From Chenopodium formosanum (Eukaryota; Streptophyta; Magnoliopsida; Caryophyllales; Amaranthaceae), in assembly GCA_024500155.1 (NCBI GenBank), contig CM044860.1:1224501-1288500 (forward strand): DNA of 64,000 bases. The letters run 5' to 3'. The notes beneath the pieces are model-generated. The model saw nothing but the letters and a program-made list of their open reading frames with translations, did no database searches and had not been told where the DNA came from. The position numbers were made by a program, and so were the translations under genes. How positions within the stretch are numbered: the first letter of the stretch is position 1; each line of letters opens with the position of its first letter. Below, piece by piece: positions 25,196-37,300 of this stretch.

Positions 25196-25681
25196 CTAAT
25201 GACTTCCCCTAATTTTTAGCTTTTACTAGTACTTTAATATGTTAGAACATGTACTTTAAGTCTTTAATATGTTAAAATAGGTACTTTAATAGTTTAATAT
25301 GTACTTTAATTTTTAGTAGGTATATTTTTATTAAATTACAGCATGTATAAATTTACAGATTTACAGATTTACAGCAGGTCAGCAGGTATAAAACATAAAA
25401 TTAAGTAAATTACAGATTTACAGCAGGTATAAAACATAAAATTAAGTAAAAAATTATTTAAAAAAAAAAATAAAAACAGATTCGGGTACCCTATGTCCCG
25501 ACCCGAATAATTCGGGTACCCGAAACCCGGGTACCCGAGATATTCGGGTCGGGACATGGGACAACTTAACAACTACCCGAAAATCCGGGTACCCGTATTT
25601 TCGGGTACCCGAAAACCCGGGTACCCGGATTTGAACACCCCTACTCATAAGACTTTTTTTGTGAATTATTTTTGGGTCGAA

Positions 25682-25855
25682 TACCTTAAAGCAGCAATAA
25701 GATGCCCAATACCACCTACATTTTTCAGCTAAGTATCAAAACAGTGACATTCAAATGCTAAGCTCAGTTGCATGCCAACCAAATTGATGAAAACTCAAAC
25801 CACCACAATTTTCATCATTTAAGGAGTCTATTAACAAGGACTTCATAACCTATCA
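25682..25855. repeat. Second copy of bHLH intron-3 segment
   Basis: Matches 12468-12622 in the same orientation, with substitutions and an extra ten or so bases where AAGGA is repeated. It starts about 30 bp beyond the hAT element's right target duplication. Confidence 0.7.
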
Positions 25856-25932
25856 GCATATCTCTATCCAGGATAGAATGGAATATGGGGTAACAAATAT
25901 TTACAAGATAATACAGCAAACAAATAACGTAC

Positions 25933-26064
25933 CGAGCCACCCAGCGTAATCCGATGCTCACGAACCTTGTGCAAATAATAAGCCGCTCCGCCGAAAAAAA
26001 CGAAGGCCAGTAATGCCCAAATGCGTACACCGGCATTGCTCTAAAGGTTTCCTCTAAATGACAT
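25933..26064 (-). pseudogene. Decayed first exon of a small membrane protein
   Basis: From ATG at 26064 the minus strand reads MSFRGNL, a TAG stop, then SNAGVRIWALLAFVFFGGAA and YYLHKVREHRITLGGS. It ends at TCG|GTACGT, a plausible donor, after exactly 44 codons. One hydrophobic segment followed by a basic stretch suggests a small organelle or endomembrane protein. I do not recognise the family securely. The in-frame stop and the missing downstream exons indicate a relic. Alternatively, the real start lies in another exon and CTTTAG is a splice acceptor. Confidence 0.4.
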
Positions 26065-27233
26065 TGGCACCTTCAGTTCAGTTCAGTTCAGTTTTCATTT
26101 CAGTTCAGTTCCTCTTTTGCTGCTAGAATTACTTCTCTCAATTCTGTCTTCTTCCATACTCAATTCCTAATTCTCACTCCTCTTTTGATGAAGAACGGAA
26201 TTGCTCGGTAAGTTATCAATGTTGCTCACCTAATGCTCTCTCCTCTAGGGCATAAATTAAAGAAAATGAAGAGGAATGAATCATAATTTTTGAACTCAGA
26301 GAAGGTCGACCATGGCGGTTACCCTAGCTCCTGCGACACCAGTTGGGCAACCTCCTAACAACGGTTAAAGCCCTACTTCTCTATTTCCTTCATTTATCCT
26401 AAAATAAAACATCAATCAAGGTGGTTCTTCTCCAAATCTCTGTCGTAATTTTTGTTCAGTTTCTTTACTTATGCCCCTTTTTCGGTCTTTATGAAATTGT
26501 ATTTTAATTCACCAAGGATCCTAGGTTTTGTGAATCCAAAGTACCCTTTTTTTTCCCGGGTTTGCTTTGTTGGTGATCTTATTGTTTGTGAAGTGTTCTT
26601 TGATACCACATTAGGGTTAGATCTAATACTCAATTTTGCTGTTGTTTTTTGTTTGCCGAAATCATCAGAGAAGCAGAAAGGTTAAGAATTGTTTCTCGAA
26701 TGATTTAGCAAATTATGGCTATAGGGTTTGTAATTTTATTTATATACATATATTTTTTTTTAAAAAAGAAATGGGGTTTGTAAATTTTACAGAATGGTTT
26801 ATGAGGTTTTCCCTCTTTACAAAAAAACAAAACATGTGAGTTCGATTTCACATTGTTAAATTGAACGCATAGCCAATTTAGGGTTCTACATTGGTGGACT
26901 ATTCAACTATTGTTTGAAATTGGTACTTTCTCATCCCGTTTTTTTCCCGCTTATTCTGTATAATTACCATTCGGTTTCTGATTAGGAAGTGTGCCCACAA
27001 AATGATGTCGTCATTGGTGGTGAGAGGGAGCGAGTAGAGTGAGAATTTAACCAAGCAAAAGATAAGTTTGAGTATCGAAGAATATGAAGCTACGTTGCAA
27101 AAGGTTGAGGCGTTCAGGTTTATACTTAATACTCTGTACAAACTACAAAACATGAAATTGGGTCAACAAAGACACATCCTTCATAGATTTCAATCATTTT
27201 ATATAATGTTTAATCAACCTCAAATGCCATCTC
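26065..27233. other. Non-coding stretch with isolated gene-like pieces
   Basis: It contains a CAGTTCAGTT repeat (26075-26110), CT-rich 5'-UTR-like DNA and a tiny open frame, MAVTLAPATPVGQPPNNG (about 26312), that stops after 18 codons. No continuous gene can be built from these. Confidence 0.4.
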
Positions 27234-27325
27234 TCTAGGTCGGATAAGCAGTCTGTAAGAATATCGAACTATTGAACCTTGTGAAAAGCTTTGCGACATT
27301 ACTCACTCTTCTCTTGGTCCTAATG
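27234..27325 (+). pseudogene. Exon relic resembling chaperonin subunit CCT8 (theta)
   Basis: In one frame the end reads EKLCDITHSSLGPNG, closely matching the conserved chaperonin motif KELSTITRTSLGPNG. The preceding bases align to the codons for a GLDEAV-KNIE segment of CCT-theta but contain stops and small shifts. It ends at AATG|GTATCC, which fits the known exon end after GPNG. The downstream exons were not found, so this is a fragment. The identification comes from remembered family motifs and is tentative. Confidence 0.42.
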
Positions 27326-30300
27326 GTATCCCTCTGTTTTTCACCTGATTTATGATGGAGTTATTAATTATTTGCTGAAATTTGATACAAGTTTGTGCAG
27401 GTTTTATTTGGGTTAAATATGAGCAGGAGGATTCTGTAATTTTTTTGTTTGGTTTTGTTGTGGATTTTGATTTATACTGTAGTATTTATTTGCATAATGC
27501 TAGTAGATATGACTCAGGTATATCATGTGCTCAAAGAAAAGAGTTTAGATTTCATTTTATGATGCATACTCCATAGCAATTAGATAGGAAAAATCTAAAA
27601 TATTGAAAATACAAAAACATAATTTGTTCTCAATTGAGTATCTTTTTTCCATGCCTTCTGTTTCAATTCACTTTTTGTTTTCTTGAATATAAATCTCTGC
27701 TTATTATATAAGTAATTATGGTTAATTGGTCACAAACGAAGACGTGAGGTGAATTAAAGGTATAAACCAACATGTTTAAAATTATTCACCAAAAGACTAT
27801 TGTTATGTACATTTATTATTACTTAAATTACATGGCATATTTGTATTTAATAGGTTCATTCCTATTGGTATTTGAATATTTGGGATGTCTGCTTTTTTTG
27901 GTTTGGGGTTGCAGGTGAATTAGGAGCATTGGTGGGTGTTTTTCATGTGGATAATTTTTGCTTAAACATTGATATGTATATCACTGTCAAAATCTTTATT
28001 ATTAGAGAATAAATTCTTTTAGTGCTATATCTTATATGTTTTCTTTCAATTTAATAAAAATTTCCTTGGATGATATTGAATGACAGAAAGATGCAGAATA
28101 TTGAATCAAAATTCCTCATCCAAAGAGGAGTGTTATTGGGGTTTAATTTTCCAGTATTTTGTGCAACCTCCTTACCCACACAATGTGTTAACTTCTTTTC
28201 CTTATATGATTTGGACTTGACCTTGCAGAATACCATGTTCAATCGCCTCACAATGAGGCAAATGGCAAAATGAATGGTGAGATAGTACCTCAATTATGGT
28301 ATTTGTCATAATGGAGTGAGATCTTAGTTATATGAGTTCTCCGAATTGTGGGACATGATTGGTAATGTAGTATATTAGACTCAATAATTTAGTTGGCGGT
28401 TGCTATCACACATGCACATATGGGAGATGTGTAGCTTCATTACACTAAAATATGAAATTCTTTTTAGCCACATATTTTTGTTAAGTAGGAAAGCAATGTC
28501 ACACTTCAATTTCATTCTTGCATTGTTTTAGTTGAACTGAAGTCTTATAGTGCATATTTGCTTATCTTAGGCAAGAAGACATATACTGTCTTCAAATTGG
28601 ATGTGGGTTTCGTCAAAAGAATAGAAAGAAAAATAGAGATAATGGAAATATTCTTATGGTTTCCGAAAAGTCTATGAACATTGATTTTTTTAACGCCATA
28701 CATAGTGTATTGGTGTTAGCTACTGTACTTTTGAATTAAGTCTTGGAAAAAGTTGAATTCATATTTTTGGGGTAGCAATCTTGCAGAGAATTTGTGGGTT
28801 AATGTTATTGAATTTTTGAAGTAGCAATTTGGCAGAGACTTTGTGGGTTAATGTTATTGATTTTCTATTAGAGAAAATGGCAATATATGAATGCATGAGT
28901 ATGGCAATTTCTAGCAGCTTACAAAGGGCAGACATCTCAACTGCCAGTTCTTCAAGGCACAGACACTAACGGGGAATTCAATGGGAGAGATTGAACATAA
29001 CAAGATAGAAATACATGTTAACATAGTTAGAAGACTTAAAACAGTCGTTTTACACTGTTAAAGTATTGGAATTAGTACAATCCATGGGTAATAATCCCAA
29101 TATGCAATTTAACATTCCATGGATGAAAATATTAACAAAAATTCAACCCATTCAATGTAATTTTGCTACCATATATTTTAGTATTAGATTGAATCCTTTC
29201 ATTATGCTTACTTTCAACTACTACACACAACAATTTGTATTTTTGGTTTAAATTTAATTCAAGAACAGAGTAATTCCAATATGCAAATGAACAATAAAAA
29301 ACTTAATAATACTAATAATAAACAAAAAGTGTAACCTGTGCATTGAAACAACTTACCTCAGAAAGGGGGATACAGGTATTGGCGAATGTCGCGTGCGCTT
29401 GAATGGAGAACTCAGGGAAAGAGCGAAGCAACTGGGTAGAGAAATTGATTAAGAATCAAATTTCAGTGATTAAGAATCAATTGATAAATTGTACTAAAAG
29501 AAACAATGTACCTCAGAAACTGGCGAATTTCGCTTGCGATGATGCGTGCCCTTCAATGGAGAACTCAGAGAAAGAGCGAAGAAGGGAAGAAATACACCGG
29601 CCACCGGGTATAGAGGAGAGAGAGGGGAGCGATCAGTGAGAGCGATTAATCGGTGCTCAAACAATTCAAAAATGGGGGAGATTCGTCCAATTAATAAATG
29701 GACGACCGGATCCTTGATGAAACGGGTCAGGCTTTATTTAGATTAATTTTCCTATTACTCTTTTAATTAAACAAATATCATTTCTACACAACAAGTCTTA
29801 TATTAATTATATGTTAGATTTCTTTCAGAATTTTTCAATTTTTAAAAAAGAGAGATACAAACAATTCTATATTCATCCTCCAACCAAACCTAGTTCGACT
29901 TGTTTTTCTTTTTCAATTTACCATATAAGATGCTTTCAGAATTTGAGATTTTTTATTGTATTGAAATAAGATAATTGACGAACGTTGATGAAAGGGTTTT
30001 ACACCATATTTATATGCTTTTTCCCATAGTTGAATACGACAGAGATCAAAAGTTAAAGAATCACATACCAATTTATATACCTAGAAAAAAAGAAATCAAA
30101 TGTAATTTTTTCAAAAGTAAAAGGGGGTATGTTACAAAAATTTCTAATTTAATAAAATTATTTGCCCAAATGACTATCTTAATATTTTAAGACTATTTTA
30201 ATATTTTTATTCCAAAAGTGGTTAAAATATTGACTTATAAGTTAGAAGCATAAGTAACAATGTAATCAACCATTCCTATTTTCCAAGTCACCCTCTTAAA

Positions 30301-31381
30301 TTTCCTTTTTTTTTTCATCAAATCCTCCATATAACACTTTTTTGTTTTGTTTGCACGTGAAATTGTCAACTCGGAAGTTCCAATCGAGTTCAATGAAATC
30401 GAATTGGGTCAATTTTTAAAGTTAAGATCATGTTAAATTATTATGTCTACGCGAACCAAAATCTGAATCGAATTGGATCTAGTGCGATTTAACACCTCTT
30501 TTGTATATTTAATTTTAGTTTACCCCAAATTTCAAGTTGCATTGTACTCCAAACAATTGTTGTGCAAATTAATACGATGATAACAAAATTTAGAACCTTT
30601 TTAATTGATTAAAAAAACAAATAAAAATCACAAATCAATCTATAGAAAAAAAGGATAAAGGAAATTAATGTAGTTAGTTCAAATTTAGCTACTTTAGGAA
30701 TTTAGAAAGGCATTTGGGTAAATAGTTTTGCTAAATTAGTCATTTAAGTAAAAGATCTTAGAATAAGTACTTGCAGAGTTTGACATTTACAAAAATTCTA
30801 TGTTACGAAATTTTTTTTCCCAAGTTTACTACACGTATGCCAGATATCAATGAATAAAGTTGTGTTGCTTTTGTATGCCAGATATGATGTTGCAATACTA
30901 TATAAACAGAGCTTAACATACGAAGTACATAATCAAATGAATCAAAGCATAATGAACCCTTCATGATTCCACCCCGTTGAACAACTTTACCACAGCCATA
31001 CTTATCGCCAATTGGAAGTAGAAGGCACCAGTAGCTGTATTTAGAAGGGCAAAACTAAAAAAATAATTCAGTTATAACAACCGCGATATTATGCCCTAGA
31101 AGATAGAACTAAAGTGAAGTGAAAAAGAGAAGTATCAATATCAGAACTAGCACAACGTGAAGATCCACCATCTCAGACCAGTATTGGGACTAAATTACAG
31201 TGAAAATTTGGATTTCCCAACAAAATTGCACATTCCCACAAATGTTCTAGTGTCTATAAACTATTCTCAACTGCCCAATTCTGTCTCACCATCTTTTCTA
31301 CTTGAGTACAAATCCCATCCTTCATCGATCATCCAAAACAGGGGCTTATAGGGTGAACAGTTTAATAATTAAAAGATTAAC
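27326..31381. other. Intergenic, no intact gene
   Basis: AT-rich sequence with only short frames. 29370-29590 holds an imperfect duplication. The last several hundred bases before 31382 are expected to include the 3' UTR of the minus-strand TMN1-like gene. Confidence 0.5.
29370..29590. repeat. Imperfect duplication of an exon-like unit
   Basis: GAATGGAGAACTCAGGGAAA (29401) recurs as CAATGGAGAACTCAGAGAAA (about 29553). Each copy is preceded by TGGCGAAT-type sequence and a CTTACCTCAG or GTACCTCAG splice-like end on the minus strand. Two 5'-exon-like copies lie about 150 bp apart, and no gene could be assembled. Confidence 0.5.
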
Positions 31382-34300
31382 CTAATCACACTTGATGTTC
31401 CTGTAAATCCTTCGTACGAATAGATTGGAACCCAGGTAGCCAACCGCTCCTGACATTGAGAAACAAGTTAATATAGCACAAGGCCAAAAGAGAAACATTA
31501 AAAAGATGACAAAGCACAAACAAACCTATAATTGCATCATTGCAGCTTAAAAATTAGATGTCTTGTACAATTTTATGATAATCAAATTCCATATTCCTTC
31601 TGAATTTCAAGTTCCTTTCTTTTTTCTTTTAAGGGATTCCCATAAAGTTACTCCAATTTTCTACCCCAAAAGCTTTTGGATATTAGAAACATATAATCGT
31701 AATTACTTCTCCAGTGGCAATAGAAAAAAGAAAAAAGGTAACTATAGAACCGACCAATGAAACAATACAGCGTATAATTTAGCAAACTGGTTCATTGGCT
31801 TATTTTACTGTCTGGCAGGATTGTGTTCAAATGGTCAAACCCCAAGAGTTCTGGTGTAAGGAAGGAGCCAGCTTGACCAATTCACAGGCAACTGACAACT
31901 GAACCGAACCACCAATAAAATAGATGTGAAGGTATCAATGAATGGCATAGTTTCCCATGTAAGCAACTTACATACTAAACTGGAACAAGAAGGGTACCAA
32001 ACTATGCACAGTTTCAGATTATTGCATGGACTTACCGCAAAGAATTCCCAAGCCAAGACAGAACATCATTGTGTAGCCAAAATAAAAGCTGGTCTGAAAG
32101 AAGCCTGACATCTTGGTCTTGACATGATAGTAATATATAGAATACAGGAAGACATAAATCGCAGTGGATGCAGCGGAGAAGAATGAAGTCCACTGCCAAT
32201 GGTAATTCTCAGCATTCAGCAAGAAATATGTCCCCACGATTGTCACACAAACAGTGACAATGATCAAGATCAGAAAAACAAGCAGCATGAAGCCGTAAAC
32301 ATAGTACACCTGAAAGGGACATAGCAAGTAACCATAAGAGAGGATGCACATACATAAAATATATACCGCAGCATAGTGATCACTACCATAAGATTATATA
32401 AAGCACCATAATAAGAAACATGGAGAATAGAAGCGGACATTAACACAGGTTAAGGGATATGAATCAACAAAGCAAAGTAAAAGAGAGAAGAAATAAAGAA
32501 ACTTTTGTAGAATGATCTAATAAAAGAAAAGTACACTGCATGTTTGTCTCTCTTCTCACTTCCATCCTCGGCTTTGGGCCCACAACCCAAACAGCACCTT
32601 AAGTCTTAGAGCCTCCATCACAATCACCTCATGTCACCAACACTTACATATCACCACAGCTCTCCCACTCTCTCAGATTCCCCCAACTCTGATGAGTGAT
32701 GACAGACCCTACCTCTATCCTCTATGGGTCTATCTCAACTTTATTTTCACAGCTGACTGCAGTCGAGTCTTATGTGGTCAAAAATGGCCAGAGGTCCTAA
32801 GTCTGGAACTTGACTGCCCAATCCAACAAACACCTCTCCATTTGAGGATGCATCAAGCATCTCTCCATTTTGGAAGGCAAGCAAACCCCCAGATCAAGTA
32901 CTCAAGCATTGGTACTTCCCCTGGAAAATTTTCTCCTATTGATCAAGAAAGTAAACTACCAACAGGAGGCGGGCTTAGCACCGGTTTAGGACATGATTGT
33001 GGACTTGTGGGACATCTACTCACTCTTTAGAACCTTTTTCTCTCTCTATAACATCTAGTAAAGGATGCAGCTGTTGCAGCGGTTATTACTATGGTTGCTG
33101 ATTTATTTTTCTTAGGGCTCACTGTGATGATAAATTTAGTAGACCTGGCAATATTGACCTATGAACGACCCAAACCAAATACTGGAAGATCCTAAAAATC
33201 AACTCAACCTGAAAATGTATATAAATGAAAATATTTTCAACGAAAAGCTAATTGGCAATACACTATACACCTAAAAGACTTCTTCGCCAAATGGACCCGG
33301 AACCAAACCTAAACCCGAAATAAACAGTCAATTTGTCACCACTACATAGATTGGTAATGATATTACTAGGCAATATTTCCCATATCCAAGGCGATTGCGC
33401 TTGATAGGAAGATATTTCATCTATAATTGCTTTGACAGAAATTTACGTGTTAAAAGGGATATCTATATGAGCCGATTAATTGCGTAAAGCCCACGGTAGC
33501 AAAAGAACCGGAGAAAATCGCGGGATTTCTTTAGATTGGAGCCTGCCGCAACCTGGATCACATCTTAGAGTATTCCATTCTGTTTTTCAGCCAGATCCAG
33601 GCTTGGCTCTGTAATGCACTGACTTTTTGGGATTATAATCTGATTTAATAATGTAAGTAATTGAAGATTAAAGCTTGGATTTTGATTGATAATATGGTTG
33701 AAAGGTTACAAAAGATAGGTTAATAGCTTAAGGCTATCAATCTTCAAAAGTGAGTTTAGCTCACAACTCTCCAAAAGTGACTTGAGGTCACAACTCTCAA
33801 CAAGTTTCATCTGATTTTTGCCTACCTATTTCCTGTCCTTCCCTCTCTATTTATACTAAGGACTATTAACCTAGTGAACTAATATTACTAGAATACCTAT
33901 ACTACCCTTCCTTAGGTTGATCTATTACAATACCAGCCCCCTAAACTTCCACCTTGTCCTCAAGGTGGATAGTAGTTTGCACTGAATTTCCGGCCTCGGC
34001 AACATTGATGCTTGTTCCAACTCTTGAAAGAGCCAAAACTGAGAGTGAGCTGCTGTGAGAGTTGTTCATTGTTGAAGGTTAGTACTCTTAACATGGCATA
34101 AGAAACTGAAAATTGTTGTAGCTTGTCAGGTGGGATAATTGAATTTTGGGTAGAGTGAGTGGTGTATGCATTGAAGCAAGAAGTGTGGAAATAAGTCAAA
34201 TAAAAACTGCTGGGCAATGTTGATTATTTTAGGAAATAATAAAAGGCAAGGGGCTTTAAACAAGGGAGGTTGGATGTAAATAAGGATTGCTGGGCAATGT

Positions 34301-37300
34301 TGGGCTTCAGGCTATGAATTCGGAAATTGGGCCATGTTGCAATGGGCCCAAATAAAATCTTGCCTTCTAAAAATGATAGATTCATTTCCAACGCACAGTA
34401 AGCAATCTCAGCATGATGTTCATCCTTTGCCACATCATCACATCTCATATTTCCAATTCTACCCTTACTAGTACCTTCCACTATTGGCTTCCTCTCCAAG
34501 CCAAAGACTTTAGTCAAACTCCTGCCAAAAGCTGCTATGTCTGCATTTTCCAGACAACCACCAAGTAAGCAGTCTAACCACTCCTCTTGAGACCTCCCAC
34601 CTGCTCCACTTCCGGCCAAACCCCCACTTTTTTCTCCGGCGACCCTAAACCCCAGACCACCACCTGACTCACACGCATCAGCCCCTCCTTTCACAACGCC
34701 GTCTCTGTCCCTCTTCAGGCCACCGCTAATGGTGGTCATACAGCCACGTTTTCCTTTTCCGGCTAGGAAACCTGGGCCACCACCGGACCCACTACCGTCA
34801 GCGCCGCCTTTCTCAAACAAATATTTTATCCCACCACCGTCAAACACATGGACCTCTGCCCTTTGTAGAGTCCAGAAAACCGCCCACCTTTCACGAGCTC
34901 GGCCGTCCACTCCATCGTGACCCCCACCCGCAAATCCACCTGAGAAATCACCCCCCTTTCTTGCGACCATCGGTAGTGAACAGTCGATTTCAGACCTGCC
35001 TTTGTTATCTTCGCTTCTCTCAAACAAAACTTTGGTGGGTTTGCTTTTGAAATCACCACCAAGGCCACCTTCGAAAACACTCACCTCACAACCAAATTCA
35101 CTAGTACAGATTAACACACCACTCAACTCACCTTGCCCATCAGGTCCACCGTCCACCACCAGAGTCGCCGGCGACTCCAGCTTGCCCTTCACCGACACCA
35201 AAGCACCGTCAGACTGGAAGGAAACTTCAGTTGGGTTGTCTGTGAAACCTTCCTCACCCTTCCTCTACGTGCCCTCAATTGCAACGCCTTGCTCGGCCGA
35301 GGGTTTGGATTCCAGATGGCCTTTCTTCTCCTCGGCCCTCTCCCTTTCCGCTGCCATTGCTTGGGCGACCGCCACTTCCACCACTGTCCTAATGGATTCT
35401 TTCTCTAATAATTCAAGAGATATCTCACTCCTTTCCTTTTTATTTGGTAGCCACCTCCCTGAATTTTGAAGCAGCCAAGTCTTCAATTCTTGCCAGTCAC
35501 GAAATGGTAGCCATCGGTGTTCACGCTCGAACCACTGCAACGCTTTGCCATCAAGTCCAATGATGGCTGCCTTCAATTTTGTCTCCTCATTCAGCTGGAA
35601 AAAATGGAAGGAGTCCTCAAGTTGAAGGACCCAGTCTTCCAGATTTCTCCCATTGAACTCCGGAAGTTGAAGCTCGCATCGGACTCTTCGCTCTTCCTTG
35701 AGATCCGAAATCCCCTGTTCTCTCTTGCTGGAAATGTGTGCATACTCATCACAAATACATTTCTGCATCAGTTGCGTTACACTCTTTTCAACAGATTCAA
35801 AGACCATTTTTTTTTTTTTGGTATGCGGTGGTTGGACTGGTGGTTCCGGTCACCGGCAGCCTGCAAGACCGCCTGCTCTGATACCAATTGTAATGCACTG
35901 ACTTTTTGGGATTATAATCTGATTTAATAATGTAAGTAATTGAAGATTAAAGCTTGGATTTTGATTGATAATATGGTTGAAAGGTTACAAAAGATAGGAT
36001 AATAGCTTAAGGCTATCAATCTTCAAAAGTGAGTTTAGCTCACAACTCTCCAAAAGTGACTTGAGGTCACAACTCTCAACAAGTTTCATCTGATTTTTGC
36101 CTACCTATTTCCTGTCCTTCCCTCTCTATTTATACTAAGGACTATTAACCTAGTGAACTAATATTACTAGAATACCTATACTACCCTTCCTTAGGTTGAT
36201 CTATTACAGGCTCGTCCTGGAACAACCGAAGAAAGTGCTAATCTCGCAGTCAACTGTTAAGAAGCGCCAGAGAGAGGTGTAAATCATGAACCAGCAGTTC
36301 GTTAGCTGAATCTGTTCCAGCTTCTACCACTCACTCACATGCCTAGCTCACTCTTTTTGTTTCATTTGTTGAGAGCTTAGCTGAGCATGGAGTTGGTCTG
36401 TGGGAGGGTAAGATTTAATTCACCCCCACAAATTTCACTGTTGTAGTGATGGTAATAAATACATTGAAGAGGAGTTGATGGGAGGAGTGGAACAATGAGT
36501 AGAATTAGTGGGATAGACGGGCATGGTAGCCAGAGTGGAGAACGATGGCGGGCTGATTGCTAGGATAAGATTGGGGTAGCAGTCCGGCATTAGTAAGTGA
36601 CCAGTAGACTGACCACTACAGGCTAGGTGGAGATGCGTGAATGAGCTCTTTTGTTTGTGATAGAGGGTAAATTATTACTTGTAGTCTTGAAGATGAGAAT
36701 GAGATAATTGAAATCAAAAAAGGCAAAAGCTGAGGGGCTGTTCAGTACTTGGTATTAAGAAAGGGAAAGGTGTCAAGACCTCTGTTCTTATTTTATGGAA
36801 TAAGGTTAATTTATTTGGTTAATACATTCCCCCAATTTTCTGTCTGGTCATCCCCACAACACTGATTCACAGTAGAAATATGGCATTACATGGTTAAACT
36901 TGACCACACAAAAAATAAAAATTTTAAAAAAAACCTCTATGAAGCAGCATTGCAACAGAAGCAACAAGGGTTGTAGATAGAAGGCAGAGGGAAAACAATG
37001 ACTATAACAAAGAAAGAGCGCTGAAAATTGGATGCGGCAGGGGTGAAGACATGAAGTGCTAGGAAGCACGGGGACGGCAACTCATTGGCGTTTCCCGTAC
37101 CGGGGACGGATAGGGGAAGGCCTAAAATACGTTCCCGAGACGTTTTCACAAAATTGGGGACGGCATTTGATTTTGGGTACGGCGCGCTAAACATTTGGAT
37201 ACGTCTTGGGTACGGATCCGATCATATTTGGCATCCCCAAGTTCATTATTGTCTCTTTCCATCTTCTCACTTTCTCCATCTCTCTTCTCTCTTTGAAGAG

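Larger units (their letters stand above)
23197..25643 (+). mobile_element. Internally deleted hAT transposon with 8-bp target duplication
   Basis: The left terminus TAGGGGTGTTCAAA and right terminus TTTGAACACCCCTA are perfect 14-bp inverted repeats. CTCATAAG flanks both sides (23189-23196 and 25644-25651), a perfect 8-bp target duplication typical of hAT. Subterminal regions are packed with CCCGACCCGA and CGGGTACCCG words on both sides (about 23213-23390 and 25480-25625), the kind of clustered motif hAT transposases bind. The 2447-bp element contains a CT-rich leader (23520-23620), GT-rich and TTGCTGACTTGCTGA repeats (24100-24330) and a short transposase-like start, but no dimerisation or DDE region. 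It is therefore non-autonomous. Confidence 0.87.
33610..36208 (-). mobile_element. Complete gag-only LTR retrotransposon (TR-GAG-like)
   Basis: A 2599-bp element bounded by two 320-bp LTRs and GGCTC target duplications. On the minus strand the right LTR is followed by TGGTATCAGAGCAGG, the primer-binding site complementary to initiator Met-tRNA. GTTTAGGGGGCTGG, a purine-rich tract, lies just before the other LTR. The only coding content is one gag-type frame. No protease, RT, RNase H or integrase motif is visible, and the interior is too short for them. This composition fits the non-autonomous TR-GAG class described in plants. It would need enzymes from a related Ty3/gypsy element. Confidence 0.88.

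Noticed and set aside
32692..33030. 112-codon plus-strand open frame in intron 11
   Set aside because: No recognised domain, antisense to the host gene, and surrounded by transposon-derived DNA.
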